Positions 48,611 through 61,395 of a DNA stretch of 64,000 bases are shown here, one piece after another (positions within the stretch are counted from its first letter, which is position 1; every line of letters starts with the position of its first letter). The translations under genes were made by a program, and so were the position numbers. This DNA is from Plectrocnemia conspersa (Eukaryota > Arthropoda > Insecta > Trichoptera > Polycentropodidae): positions 4,216,001-4,280,000 of the forward strand of contig VTFK01000003.1 of NCBI GenBank assembly GCA_009617715.1, in the 5' to 3' direction. A model generated the notes under the pieces. The model was not told where the DNA came from and searched no databases. It saw only the letters and a list, made by a program, of their open reading frames with translations.

Positions 48611-49659
48611 AATGGCGTAACGTGTCAAAAGCACAACACAAATATTTATACAAACCGAAACGTATACTTGTCGCTAGCATGAATCTCGCGTGTAACTGAT
48701 TAGTAACTCGATTTATCGAATGACAGTTTGATAAGATTGATTATTTGCTATTGATTGAATTATTATTAAGTGTTAGTTTGATCGAGTGTCTTAATAAGAA
48801 GCGATCAGGACGATATCTGTAGATTTTGTTCAGGATCTAAATTTAATGTTTTTTTTTAGTTCAGTATGTAAATTTTTATAACATGCCAAACGAGGACTTT
48901 AATCTGTGGAATTTTAATAGGCGCCATTCAGTAGGAAATTTATTTGTTTTATGGTGAAATCGGTCGTGATTGTTTTATTTTATAAAGATAAAGTGTATTC
49001 TGTTGGTGTAAGTCGTGCTGTTTTAGCAGATTAAAGTGATAGTAAATCTACTGTAAACAATTAAACGACTAAATGTATATTTTAAATGTCATAAAGTCAA
49101 GATGTGATAATTTAGTGTTTAATTCGCGAGAGGTTTCTTTGTATTGACTTAAGTGAGTAACATTTTTGCATCAATATTTACGCATTGAAGTATGCATTGA
49201 CTTTTCTAGTAGTGTGGGTATTTTTTAGAATATCATATACATTATTTAATTTATTGGGCTATAGATTATAATTAAGGATTTAATAAATTAAAAGGTGGAA
49301 TTCACTATGAAAGAAGTTAATACAAAATTTATGCTTTTTTACAAAATAATATATGCTATTATCGTAGTGATTTAAAACGTTGTATAGATAACATTATATA
49401 CAATTAAATATCAGGTAATGTAAATTAATATTTATTATTAACATCACTATTAAGAGACTTCACTGTTTATATTTTAGAATTTCCTAATTTTAATCTATAG
49501 CGCAATAAATTAAATTCAATCATTTATAAAATCTTCAATGACAAAAAATATATAATTAATAAATCTTATATTTTTATTATTAACAGATTATTAAAAAAAA
49601 ATATTACTCAATTTCGTAGGCGATTTTCATTAAAATTTTAAAAATAATTAGGTATTTTT

Positions 49660-50110
49660 CAGTTTCATAGATAATTTTACAAACATGTGTATTTTTCAGT
49701 GAATATTTATTTTTACTTCTTAAAATATAATTTCCTTAAACTAAGCTAGTGAAAATATATATAAAATAATTAATTATTACATTAGTCAAAATCAATAACA
49801 CCTTTTTCTTTTGAGCATTTGGAACATTTTGCAGGTAGTCAATTTAACAGCTACTTAACGAATATTATAATGGTATAATTATTAAGCTATTTAGGATAAG
49901 TTTGGGTTTCAACAGAAATGCGACGTTTCGCAACTGTCAAATTGATCTTTAACGCCAGTTTAAAGCAGCATATAATTTTAGTAGCAATTATCAGTTGTAT
50001 ATTAATTTCTATTTTTACTAGATTCAATTATATTTTTACTAGAAAAACATATTTTTATATAATATCTTTTAAAATACAATTTCACTGAAACGCCAGTGAA
50101 AATATAACTG
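49660..50110 (-). repeat. Dispersed repeat copy B, inverse of 32.0-32.6 kb
   Basis: GTTTGGGTTT (49900-49909) and TGTCAAATTGAT (49935-49946) are the reverse complements of AAACCCAAAC and ATCAATTTGACA in copy A, in mirrored order and at similar spacing. Modules with AGTGAAAATATA occur on both sides (49750-49760, 50095-50108), as in copy A. The copies are diverged and edges are approximate. Confidence 0.5.
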
Positions 50111-52860
50111 TACTGTTACATTTTTATAACCATTTTCATGTTAACCATTTTGATATTGGCTAGTTTTTGTAATGCTTACAATTTAAAGAAAGACCTTTCA
50201 CTGTTTGAATTGAAAAAAATCCTATAAATTTAGTGTTAATTTAGGTTTATTTAGCTAAAGATCTAGAACCGTTAAAATTTGTTTTTCAGCCTCTAAAGAA
50301 ATATGTGCTTTGGCATTTTGGGCGTATATTTAAATTAAAGGTTGTTTTTATCGCATTTTCCGATCGATGAGATTAGTGAGATGGTAACGTACAATACTTT
50401 TATAATATTTTCTGGCGTGGAAATTAAAATTTATTTTATAGGCTATTATATAGCTTTTTTTTAATTGTATTATATTTTGAATGATGTGGAATTCAGAAAA
50501 ATAAGTATTACAGGACATGCATATATATTAGAGGATAGGTCTAATTTTTTGTTTGTATAGTAAGATTTAATTTTACGGTGTAAGCTTACTCTTTCTATTC
50601 AATTTTGGTCAAAGGGTCGCAATGGCAGCAAGCTCAGAGTTATTTAATGCTAGATTTACATTCTATGTTACTTTTGAAATAGCACTGTCAAAGTTTTTGT
50701 ACGTTTAATAAATTTAGTTGAGTATTTTATTCCAACTAATTCAAATTTTTCCTCTCTCAAAATATATATGTGTTTTTGCGAAGTGCAAAAAAAAAAAAAA
50801 AGCTATTGGTATTATTGAGTTACCTCATTAATAAATAAGCAGTTATATAAATATCAACATTGCATTTATATAACTGTAATAAAATATTTTACAGTGGGAT
50901 TATTGCACTTTCGCAATTTAACGATCCGACAATTTTGCCACATGCACAACGTTCAATCATTTAACAAACCTACAACGTAACCCCACCTGTTTACGATTAC
51001 TGCTTAAGTTAAGCTGACCATTAAATTGTTTTTAATTAAAATCTTAGCAAAATCGTCGTTATGACTTTCGTCCGGTGCCTTGTACAGTTTCAGCCGTGGT
51101 TAACGGCTTAACGTTTACAAACTTGCCGGTAGGAATTTCGTTTTGTTATTTTGTTAGGCTCGTTTGAGCTTTCACGAAGCTATTCCTCACTGATGGGTAT
51201 ATTTTTAAATTGAATAAAAATAAATATCAGTCAGATAGTTTATAAAGCGGCTGTGTCATCTATGCAGTAAAAAAGTGCAATTCAATTGAAAATTGCTTTT
51301 GAGTAGTTGGCATTAACTGTGAAATAATTTAGGTCGCGCTATTTAGACACTTCCGCGTGTGTTGGCTTGCCTATGTCTCAGCAATATCAGTCTTAAAATA
51401 TCGATTCAAGCCGTGTCAAGCGTTTTGAAGAAAGTTAATTTTCTGGAAGTGAACCCAAGTGGACGTTGATGGGTGAAAGTGAAAATAAACTTTACTGCGA
51501 GACAATTGCCGTATTTATGTTTAGCAACTCGCACGTGCAAAGTGTTTAAAGCCATAAACAATATTCAACCAAATCGTTTAATTATAATGTTGGTATTTTC
51601 TAGAATAAACAAGTGTTAAATTCGGTACATTGCGGCGCTTTTGATTAATTGAATACACAATTTCAATATTAACTTAATCGTTCAAAACTTTGCCCTCTAA
51701 GCGCCACACAAAAGGATCACGATATAAGATAAAGCCATGCGTGGGAAATTAATACAACTTTCTACGAAATTCACTGACATTGTAGTTTATATAAATTATA
51801 ACTGAAATTACATTTATTTATTAGTATTTAAATAAAAAACATTAATGAAAATGTTAAGATGTAACAATCATAAATACCTAATTACTTGAACTATTATAAA
51901 TAAAATAAGGCACGCTTTAGCTACAGTTAAATAATTTATATTTCATTAATAATATTATTTATTATTCACCACTTATTTATATAAAGATACAGCCGGATTA
52001 TAAAATTGATTACCATTTATAGAAAGTTAGCTCATTTATTTTACCAATAAAACTCTCAAATAATACACTCTAATGATATAATTTTAAATCAGCACAATTC
52101 ACTATTAGTATTTAGTCAGTGACTAATATTAAAAAAACATAAGTTGAAATCTTATACAGACCATTCATTTCCTAATTTTTTATCTTGACTGGTAAACAGA
52201 AATTAGTAATTCATATATAATTATTTTTTCTATGGTCATATATTTATATTATTAGGTTTCCTTATATTTTTATAATCTCAATGATAAATATATTGAGTAA
52301 TAATAAAAATTAAATTTAGCTGAAGTTTGCAGAGTAACATCTATAGATTCTATGCTTGATTGATAGTAGTTGATATTAATTAAAATTTACAGATTTTAAT
52401 TTCAGTCTGATTTGTCACTAATATTTATTGACTACGTTTTACCTGTTGCAATGTTGCAACAATAAATATTACTACTGCAAGCAATCACTCATTATCGTCA
52501 CGTTATACTAATGTATTAATGTTTATTGCATTTAAATAAAATGGCATTTTAGCAGCCTTGTTAAAAGGAAATAAATATATGCATCTTTTTTCCGAAGCAA
52601 TTAACAAACAATGGATCTATCGCGTCGGAACAAATAACGAAAGAATGTGCGTGTTTTGAAAAATAGCTGTAACCTTTAAAATAATACCATCAGGTACTAA
52701 AATTCCATTGTTGCCAGACTTACGCATCCCCAATAAGATATTTAAAGGATAAGAATGTAAATTATAGTATGTCACATATTATTCATATTTATCAAGGGGT
52801 TGAGGAAAAGTAGGATGGTATATTCGCTGTGATGCTGACATATAAAATAGCTTTCATCTA

Positions 52861-52930
52861 AACTTTCACCGACTTAGAATACTCTGGAGTTAAGCGTAAA
52901 CTGAAATCCAGTGGAGCTTACTTCGAATTG
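52861..52930 (+). repeat. Dispersed repeat, copy 1
   Basis: CTTTCA, GAGTT-AG, ATCCAGTGGAGC (52906-52917), TAC and CGAATTG occur in the same order as at 59317-59378. Probably fragments of one mobile-element family. Just to the right, GTAGATAGGGACA occurs twice (about 53087 and 53182). Confidence 0.6.
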
Positions 52931-55900
52931 CCACTGATGATAAATTCTGAGAAAAGCAATCGCTTCCACTTTGATCGCCTGTACCAGTCAAGCTGTTACA
53001 ATAAATCTCAGAGTTACGATTTGAACACTACAGCACAAATCTGTATCATAATATTAATTTATTGTAACGGTCATATCATATTTTTGGTAGATAGGGACAA
53101 ATCATTGTCTACTAGCATTTACTCTGGTCGCTTGTCACTTTATAATGGTTTGTAGCGATAAATTCCTTATTTTTTTACATTAGTAGATAGGGACAGATGA
53201 TGTGTTTGTATGGAGAAGATGGTAATAGTAAGCCCTGTTGTGTGATTATTAAAATTTTTGTAGCGTTTATTGATAATTTCTAAAAAAATACTATTTTTTT
53301 TTATAAAAAATATTTTCAAATGAAATTGACCGCATTTTTGTACTATACGTATTTGTACTCATTGTAGTACTACGTCATGTAGTCTCCATGTCGTCTCAAG
53401 ATCGGGTTGAACTCTTGGGATTGAAGGGACAGTTTAGCTGGATCATCAGATCGGAAGGTGAAAGTTAAATGCGCTGCTTTCTCAGCTTCTTAGGTGTGCC
53501 TTCGATGATTATGCTTAGTGCGGGTTTGGCTAAAGTTTTGTTTATTTCAATTTGGAAGTAGTAGTTCTAAATAAAGTTCTTGACTCAAGTGTCTGAGAAA
53601 AATGATTCAGTAGGTTAGCGTTCTTGCTTAATTCTCAAGAGTATACTGTTGAGAATTAAAGTGACATTCAATAAATATTCCACGTATTAGTCCTCTAACC
53701 ATTTTTAATGATTTGAGGCGATTTGTCGCAAAACTACGATAAAAACAACGTTAAATATAAATACAAGCACAAAATGTCAAAACACATATTGCTTTAGAGT
53801 ATTAGGACAACACATCAATAGTTCCATAACTCTAATGAAATGTACTCAAATTATCACTTGATTTATTGTGTTATTTGTTTCCTATATCTATTTTTTTTCG
53901 TTAAAATTGTAAAATGCTTTTTTTAATTTTTCCCTTAAATTAAAACCACAAACGATTTATTTATTATGCTTATTTTTTTATCAAATTATAGCTAATAACA
54001 TATCGTAAACGTGAAAATGGTTGTAAACCAGTAACATGTTTGTATATTATATAATTAGTGTATTGTATTTGTTAAATTATTTATATTATTGGAAAAAACG
54101 TATTTAAAAAAAAGTTCAGGCGGAACTAGACTCTTTGTTATTGTCTAACACATATCTTATATGATTGTGTATCTATTTAATGGAATACAAATCTGGAGAT
54201 GATTGGTATCTTATCTTCTGCAATTGGCACCTATATTTGGTCTACAGTTTTAATGCAATTGCTTTGAAACTGGTAATGGTTGTTAATACAATTTTGTGAA
54301 AAAACGTTGCTTCTTTAAAGGTCCATTAGACCAGAATCAATTATTTTTAAAAGACCTTTCCCCAAATAGTTCCAAAGAAACGATCAGGGTGTTTACGAAA
54401 ATTTATTATTTATTCTTAATTTTCATATTAGCAATGAATGGTTTCAAATAATAGCAAAACTTCTCCAAATCCTTGTCAAAGTTAATTGAAACATATTTTT
54501 GACTCCAGAAAGGTTGTCAGTTGCAGTACGTTCATTAAATTGACACTAGCGTTATTAAATTTTGGGAATTCAAGTGGTGTAATACATCACATATTAATCC
54601 TCAATACTGTTTATAATAATATTAATAAATAAAATCTCTGAGTGGAAAGTAGAAGGCGGTGGAGACAATAAACACAATTAGATTTCAAGTGATGTACCTT
54701 CTTATTGCAATTCATTAGTAGTCAACAATCGCTTAAGTGACATGAAAGTCAAGTGGTAATCTCATTGTAAATTTACGTCGCAATGTCATGATTGTATCCA
54801 AAACTACTAAATACATATATTTATTTTTTGGCAGATAATAATATGTAATTCAATAAAGTGTAACTGTGAATAAAATGCGAGTGAAACATGTTTTTATAAC
54901 TGTATTATTTTCAGTTTATTAACTAGTTTTATTAGAAATTATAGATTTTAATTGAAACGAAGCGAAGTCGCATTTTTCTTTCAAATTGATGTGTAACAAA
55001 TGTACGTAATTTTTCACACGGAAGATTTGTGTACGTTATCCATTGCGCAATCGTGCGCAAGCGCATGTGTTAACTCTTATGCAATTAATCATAATTATGC
55101 TCTGTGTTTTTTTTCAGTTAAAAGCTATACGCATGTAATGATATCACAAGGGAATAAAAAAAAAACAAGCCAGTCATTTCGTGCTTAGAATTTCTACTCA
55201 CGCATGATCGGTCAAAGATAACTATGTCCATATACAATGCATTGTCATTGTAATTGGTATCGAGTCGAAAAAACTTTGGTTTCCGCTATGAAGGATTAAA
55301 TATACATAGAGTATGTGAATATCCACGATAACTACCAATTTAAATTCGTCCCTGTTTTTCAGAGGCAATTTCACGCAACGCCGCCCTAGACAGATTGACA
55401 TAGTGGACTTTGGTTCAGTGGACTTTAAAAAATTAATAGTTTACTCATAAATTTGCTAGATCGTCGTATCTGCGAATATTAGGCGCTTGTAGCGGAAATA
55501 AGTTTTAAAATTTGACCTAAATGTTGTTGTCACTTTGACGTTGAAACAGTATGTGTCATATATTTGACAGATAGATAAATGTCTGGAGTATTAAAATTAA
55601 ACGCTAAGTAATTAAATATGAGCAGCTAAAGTGATATTTATAATATATGAACTTGATTCTGTGTAAACTTTGAAATAGTATTTTATTTAATGTTTTATAA
55701 AATAAAATATACTTATATAAAATACTAAATATACTTCCTAAAACGCGACCTTATTTTATGTAGTATTTATTGGTTAGTAATAATGGTGATAATTTATAAT
55801 AAATTTATTAATGATACATGTCGCTCTCTATTATACGTGTTACTGAACCATGAAAAAAATATTTTCTGTAACTCTTAAATCTGCGATATTAATTGAGCTA

Positions 55901-57539
55901 ATTTATCTGAATTTAAAAAAAATTCACAGTAGCTTACCAACATCAGTTTACACTGAAAAAATAAATGTACAACTTAAGCGACGACTCTGAATTTTTGTGT
56001 CAAAAAGTCGTTCGTATTATGCAATTACCATACTAAAGCTATAGGTTTAAAGTAGTTCAATTACTATCTCCATATACAGTACATATTAGTAATTTAATTA
56101 GTGCGAATAAATATTTTGTATTTATGCATGTTTGATATAAAATTCTATTTGTTTGTCAAAAATCAAAGCGGATCAAAGTTCAGGGCTACTATAAAAGTTT
56201 CGATTACACGCATATCACCTTTCGTTTTTACGTTGTATATTACAAGCTTAGCGGTTGTACTAAAGAAACAAACACCATACAGTAACAATGGCTAAAGTGG
56301 CGTAATAATCTGTTTGAGAAACCCGAGAAATGCGTCTGTTATCCGACAAACGCCCCCGCTTTGACTTGTATTCGTTTAAACGTCGATAGGGATTTGCGGT
56401 TAGAATTTTATTTATATGGTATAATAAAAAAAAAATTTAACCAACATAAAAAAAATAATTCGTTGAACGCAAAGTTTACGTGATTGTGGGAACGCTGCAT
56501 AAATATTTATTTTCAATTAAAAACTTTGGTATGCGGCGAATAATAATTAACCCAATTGGGATTGCTAAAAAGTTTAACAATCTTGTCCAAATCGAAAAGT
56601 TTTCAAGTCGTGGTTCATTTCTCAGTTTCTTTTTGGGGTGCTTAATTTCGTATTCGGTTCGCCTTTGTGAAAAGGTACAATCGTTATGCAAGCGAATTCT
56701 TCGAAAAATTGGTTTTTGATTGTGCATATATGTATCATAACGAAATTTTAATTTTTTCTTTCAATTATTTATATAAAAGCTTCTTGAATAAAAATGACAT
56801 TTAAATTAATAGTTTATTAGGTCATTATTGTATAAATTATAAGACATTGATTTATTATTAAAAAGTTTGAGTTTGTAAATTCTGAAACTAATGTCACTTT
56901 GATATAAAAATCTGACATTCTTATAAAAGTAAATACCTATAAGAAAGAAAATATCACTATCTATTTTTTATGGACTTAATTATAGTAGAAAAAATCTGTA
57001 AAAATATTAGTACTAAGATACATTTTAGAAATATTTATATAAGACTTTCAATGGATAAATTACTCAGTTTTTGTATTTACTTTTGTTACTGTAGAGTTAA
57101 TAATTATACAGTTATAACCGATTTATATTATTATATTTATTTATAAATGGTTCAGCTAAAGCTAACGATTTTAAATTAGATAGTTATATTTGTTTTCTAA
57201 TGCTGAAATAGTTGTTTTTTTTGTAAGAAGTCACACAATAATAAGTCAGGCGTGTATTCTAATATAACGGAATTAAAAAAATAATAAATCGAAAATGGTC
57301 TGACTTAAAAACAAATAATTACCTTCAGTAAAACACACAGATTTTCAATATAGCCATACAATATCGGAATTTATTAATTACCAAAAAACAGATTTGAAAC
57401 CTGTCTAGAAAAAATAATAATGTATCGAATACAAATCGTTTAAATTATTATTTGTAATTATTGCACGCTTGCTCAACGCAGTGCACTAAAAATGTAAGCT
57501 TTCATGGACAGGTAAACTTTAAGGTTGAGCTAAACTCTA

Positions 57540-57690
57540 ATGCTTGCACTACACTCCGAGTAGCGGCCACACTGCCACAAATTTCATATGCCGTCCGGAC
57601 GGCGGCCGTGAACGACGTCCGTACGGCGCGGCGGCTGCTGTCACGTACAGCTGGCATATTTGCGCGCAATCGAAAAATGTGGCAAATAAT
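57540..57690. promoter_or_regulatory. CpG-rich block with 14-bp palindrome
   Basis: Contains the perfect palindrome GCCGTCCGGACGGC and the related CCGTACGG shortly after, in a block of GGCGGCCGTGAACGACG type sequence. It stands out from AT-rich flanks. It could be a regulatory site, a further first exon or transposon end; an 85-codon + frame through it has no family. Confidence 0.3.
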
Positions 57691-58159
57691 CGCAATTTTT
57701 AAATTGTCATATTATTAAAATTACGCTACTGATAATTATAAAAGTTTGTGTGGGCACTCACCAATACAAAATCAGTGAAAACTTTTCGGTCGTAAATATT
57801 CAATTTACGCAAAATCTTTGTCGGCTATTGCAAAATGCCAAAATGCTTCAGAATACGAACACCACATCTGTGACTATCCTAGAATTTGTCGCCATCGATT
57901 TTAAATAAGAATTTCTTATGGTGTGACATTTATATAAACCGATCTAAGACAATACATAAAAATATTCGAAATGATTTTTTTTAACAAAATCAAGTACCAC
58001 TAATTATTTTTTAAATATTAAATTTTATATTAAAAAAATATAATAACGATATATGCTAGAAGAATATACTATCAAAAATATAATTAATTCTTTTTGGAGC
58101 CCTAAAATATTCAAAAATGTCAGTAAGAGTCTGTTGAAGTCCTTAATAAGCATGTGGTA

Positions 58160-58530
58160 TTATAAATTGACCACGTGACCACGATGCAGTGCTCGACATG
58201 CGTGTTAACCATAGGACGCCTACGCGCATACTGAAATTGAACCGATCTACTGTTCTATCTCATTTTATAAAAAACTTTATTATTATCTCTCTCACTCTCG
58301 ACACTTAACCCGCGAGAGAGCGAAAGGGGAAGTATCTCACCGCTCGCGCTCGAAAGAGTAGCTCCGACTTTGGTCCGTTTATTGGCTGAATTACCCCCAC
58401 TTTACCTCCCGTTCTCGGTAACCTCGGACAACTTCCGAGAGATTTTAGAGCGGGCAAAACCGAACTCGACCGAAGTAACCCCGAAGTAACCCACTATATT
58501 CTCCGTCCTTGGCCAGCTTTGGCCAACTTA
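58160..58530. promoter_or_regulatory. GC-richer block with GAGA-type motifs
   Basis: CTCTCTCACTCTCG and GCGAGAGAGCGAAAG (58287-58328) are GAGA-type motifs on both strands; CCACGTGACCACG nearby holds a CACGTG E-box. GAGA-factor sites mark insect promoters and Polycomb elements. It may equally be transposon sequence. No exon structure seen. Confidence 0.3.
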
Positions 58531-59316
58531 CAGAGGCATATAGCAATTGGTTTTCAATGTTCTTCATCTCCTATTTGCTCAAGCTTCATCTTTTTATTGA
58601 ACACTGATAATTGCTCGATGGACATTTTAGTAAATTATGTATTTTGTACAATTTAACTCAGCTCTACTAGAATCTAACTAGTTGTAAAAGTTCTACCCGA
58701 AAGTTCAATTAACTATATCCTAAAAAATATATTTTTTGGTTTACCATGTTTTATTTCCTAATAGATTTACATTATTATAATATTACTAAAAATAGTATTT
58801 AATTTGAATTATGTAGTAGCGGTTGTGGTTAATAATTTTATTTGCAACATTTGATGTTGTGGTTAACGAATTAACCGTATTACATAATATATATTTGTGG
58901 TATTTATTGAACTAATATTAATAATAAAAATACAGATAAATATGTTATTTTTGAGACACTGATTTTTTACTTTTTTATTGTAAAGTTGCAGTTATAAATG
59001 TGTTAAAAACACACCATAACTGGTTGTTTAGTTATTATCTTTAAATGGTTATTATTGTTTGTGTAATGACCATCACAACGCACTGAAAAAACCTGTTTAG
59101 CCTTGATGTTTAGATTTGTAATAAAAAAATATGAATCCGAAAAAAGCATCTAGATATTTATCAGCTGAAACAAAATAAGAGTTCTGTCTTATATCATTTT
59201 AATTGGTTAAGGGATTAAGGAACAATATTCTTTTTCTGATTGTATATAAGTCATTAGGCCACCATAGAAAATAAATTCCATACTGACATTTATCAGATTT
59301 TACACTTTAAGCACTT

Positions 59317-59378
59317 TGCTTTCAACTAGAAATACACAAGAGTTTAGTCTCGCATCCAGTGGAGCATACGCCGAATTG
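59317..59378 (+). repeat. Dispersed repeat, copy 2
   Basis: Same order of blocks as 52861-52930: CTTTCAAC, GAGTTTAG, ATCCAGTGGAGC (59354-59365), TACGCCGAATTG. The copies diverge outside these blocks. Confidence 0.6.
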
Positions 59379-59649
59379 ATACAGATGGCAATCTTAAAGT
59401 TCCTATTTTTATAATAGCATATATTTATTGCAAACTTTTTATAGCCGTATTTAAACTGATTTTAACATATAAAAAAATCATTGGTACAGCACTTTACATC
59501 CTAAAAATATTAAAATATAAAAAAAACACATAAAATCGTTCTGCTTTTATATTTTTTACTATATGCACATCAGCTCTTAAATAATAAATTAGTAATTTTG
59601 TATTGAAAACGCTTTGCTACTTGTTGATTGATTCCTATTTAATTATAGG

Positions 59650-60010
59650 TCCCATATGAATCGAATTGCGCCAATTGTGTTTATTGCCACGCACAAAGGT
59701 CGTGGGTAAAATCAAAACTTTACGACCTCGAGCGAACGTATTCAATTAAGTCATTACAAATTGTCTGTCCCGATTGCATTTAACGACCAATCGGTTAATT
59801 GTCATCAACCCTTATGTGTTATACATCCAGCGGTACAAAAACCGAATTTTAGTGGATAATAAAACGTGACCTTTCGAACCTTTTGCTTCACGAGACTCTT
59901 GTGTCTGAACGATCGTAAATTTTTCATAACACTTTCATTTTTTACGATACGCTAAGAAAAACCCCGGGTACGAAAAGTGTACAGTTTACGACCTGTCCGG
60001 TGGCAGTGCT
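59650..60010. other. CpG-retaining non-coding block
   Basis: GC-balanced, with motifs such as TACGACCTCGAGCGAACG and ATTTAACGACCAATCGGTTA. No reading frame of interest. It may be conserved non-coding DNA. Confidence 0.25.
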
Positions 60011-61339
60011 TTAGCAAATATTAATGTTCAAACATGATGTTCTGGCCCCGAAGATATTTTATAATATTAACATAAAGAAATATCAACTTGAAACGGGAAT
60101 TTTTGGGTCATAAATACGTTTAATATTAGACGCATGTTATATACATTGGCTGTCCAAATAATATACGAACCTGTGCGGTTTACGGCGCTGGTTTTAATCA
60201 TTGCAATTAACCATAGCTCACTGAATTAATAATTATAATAATTTATTATAGTTTGGCTTGAAATAACAGTTAAAATATGTCCGAACTAAAAAGATAATCT
60301 GGTTGACAGTTTTTTGCCGTTCCTTAAATATAATTCTTATAATTGAAACTGAATATAATTTATAATAAAATTACTTGTGATTTGTGATTTATAGCTATAG
60401 ATTTTTGAGGAAAATAATTATTGTTGATAGTTTTATATTTTATTTATGACAATCATTTCAATTAATAAAAGATTGGATAATCTATATAACTAATAATTTT
60501 ATAATATAATTAGTTATAATGTATAAAATATTATTAATTATAAATTTTGTATTTTTATTGTTAATTTATTGTGTTTACCTTTGGTCCTGTATTTATATAT
60601 CTGTTTCGCCTTACTGAAAAGCATAGGCCTGATATATTCCAACGATAGATATATGAGCAATAATAGTTAAAAAAAAATGTTCAGGAATAGTTTGAACAGC
60701 CCACTTATAAAAAAATGCAATATATTTAAGCGAGACATTAAAAATATAATACAGATGAAGGATGACTTTAATATTTCAGTACAATATACTTATGATAAGA
60801 AGTACATTACATTTCACAAACTGATAAAATTAAATATTTAACCAAGGCGATATGGCTCAAGCCCAAGTCGCGTTTTTATTTACCAAATCTACCGTCAGGT
60901 ATTATATATTGACAATAAATTAAACGAACTTTCGAATCGAGCACACATGCATAATTGACAAGTAAGCAAACACGCATTGTATGCTCTTACTTTGTCGCCA
61001 TTTTCATAATTGCCATTGACAAGTGTATTTCCATCAAAAGTGACATACTTATTATAGAGTGGGCGTTATCTGTAAATAATGCTTTAAAAAATAAGAGAAA
61101 AAGCTCGAGGGAACAGCTTTAAAAATAATGTCGCTCGTGACATTCGCAAAGGGATCTTATCATATCTCGATTTAGCAAAGTATTATGTTGAAAAATGTAC
61201 AGCACATGCCGAGCTGAAAATAATATCGCTCCAAAACGTATTTATGAGACATTGGTTACAACTTATAACCAACGTGCATACGTACTATAATGGAATCACC
61301 AGAATCTATTAAAAGTTAAGAGACGTCGTGTGGGCGACG

Positions 61340-61395
61340 AGTCGGAACGTTATTATCATATATGCCGAAACCAGTTTCAGTTTAACGTTCCGACT
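61340..61395. repeat. Hairpin, perfect 13-bp arms, 30-base loop
   Basis: AGTCGGAACGTTA (61340-61352) and TAACGTTCCGACT (61383-61395) are perfect reverse complements of mixed composition, unlikely by chance at this spacing. The loop contains CCGAAACCAGTTTCAG. It may be a remnant inverted-repeat element or an RNA hairpin. Confidence 0.75.
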
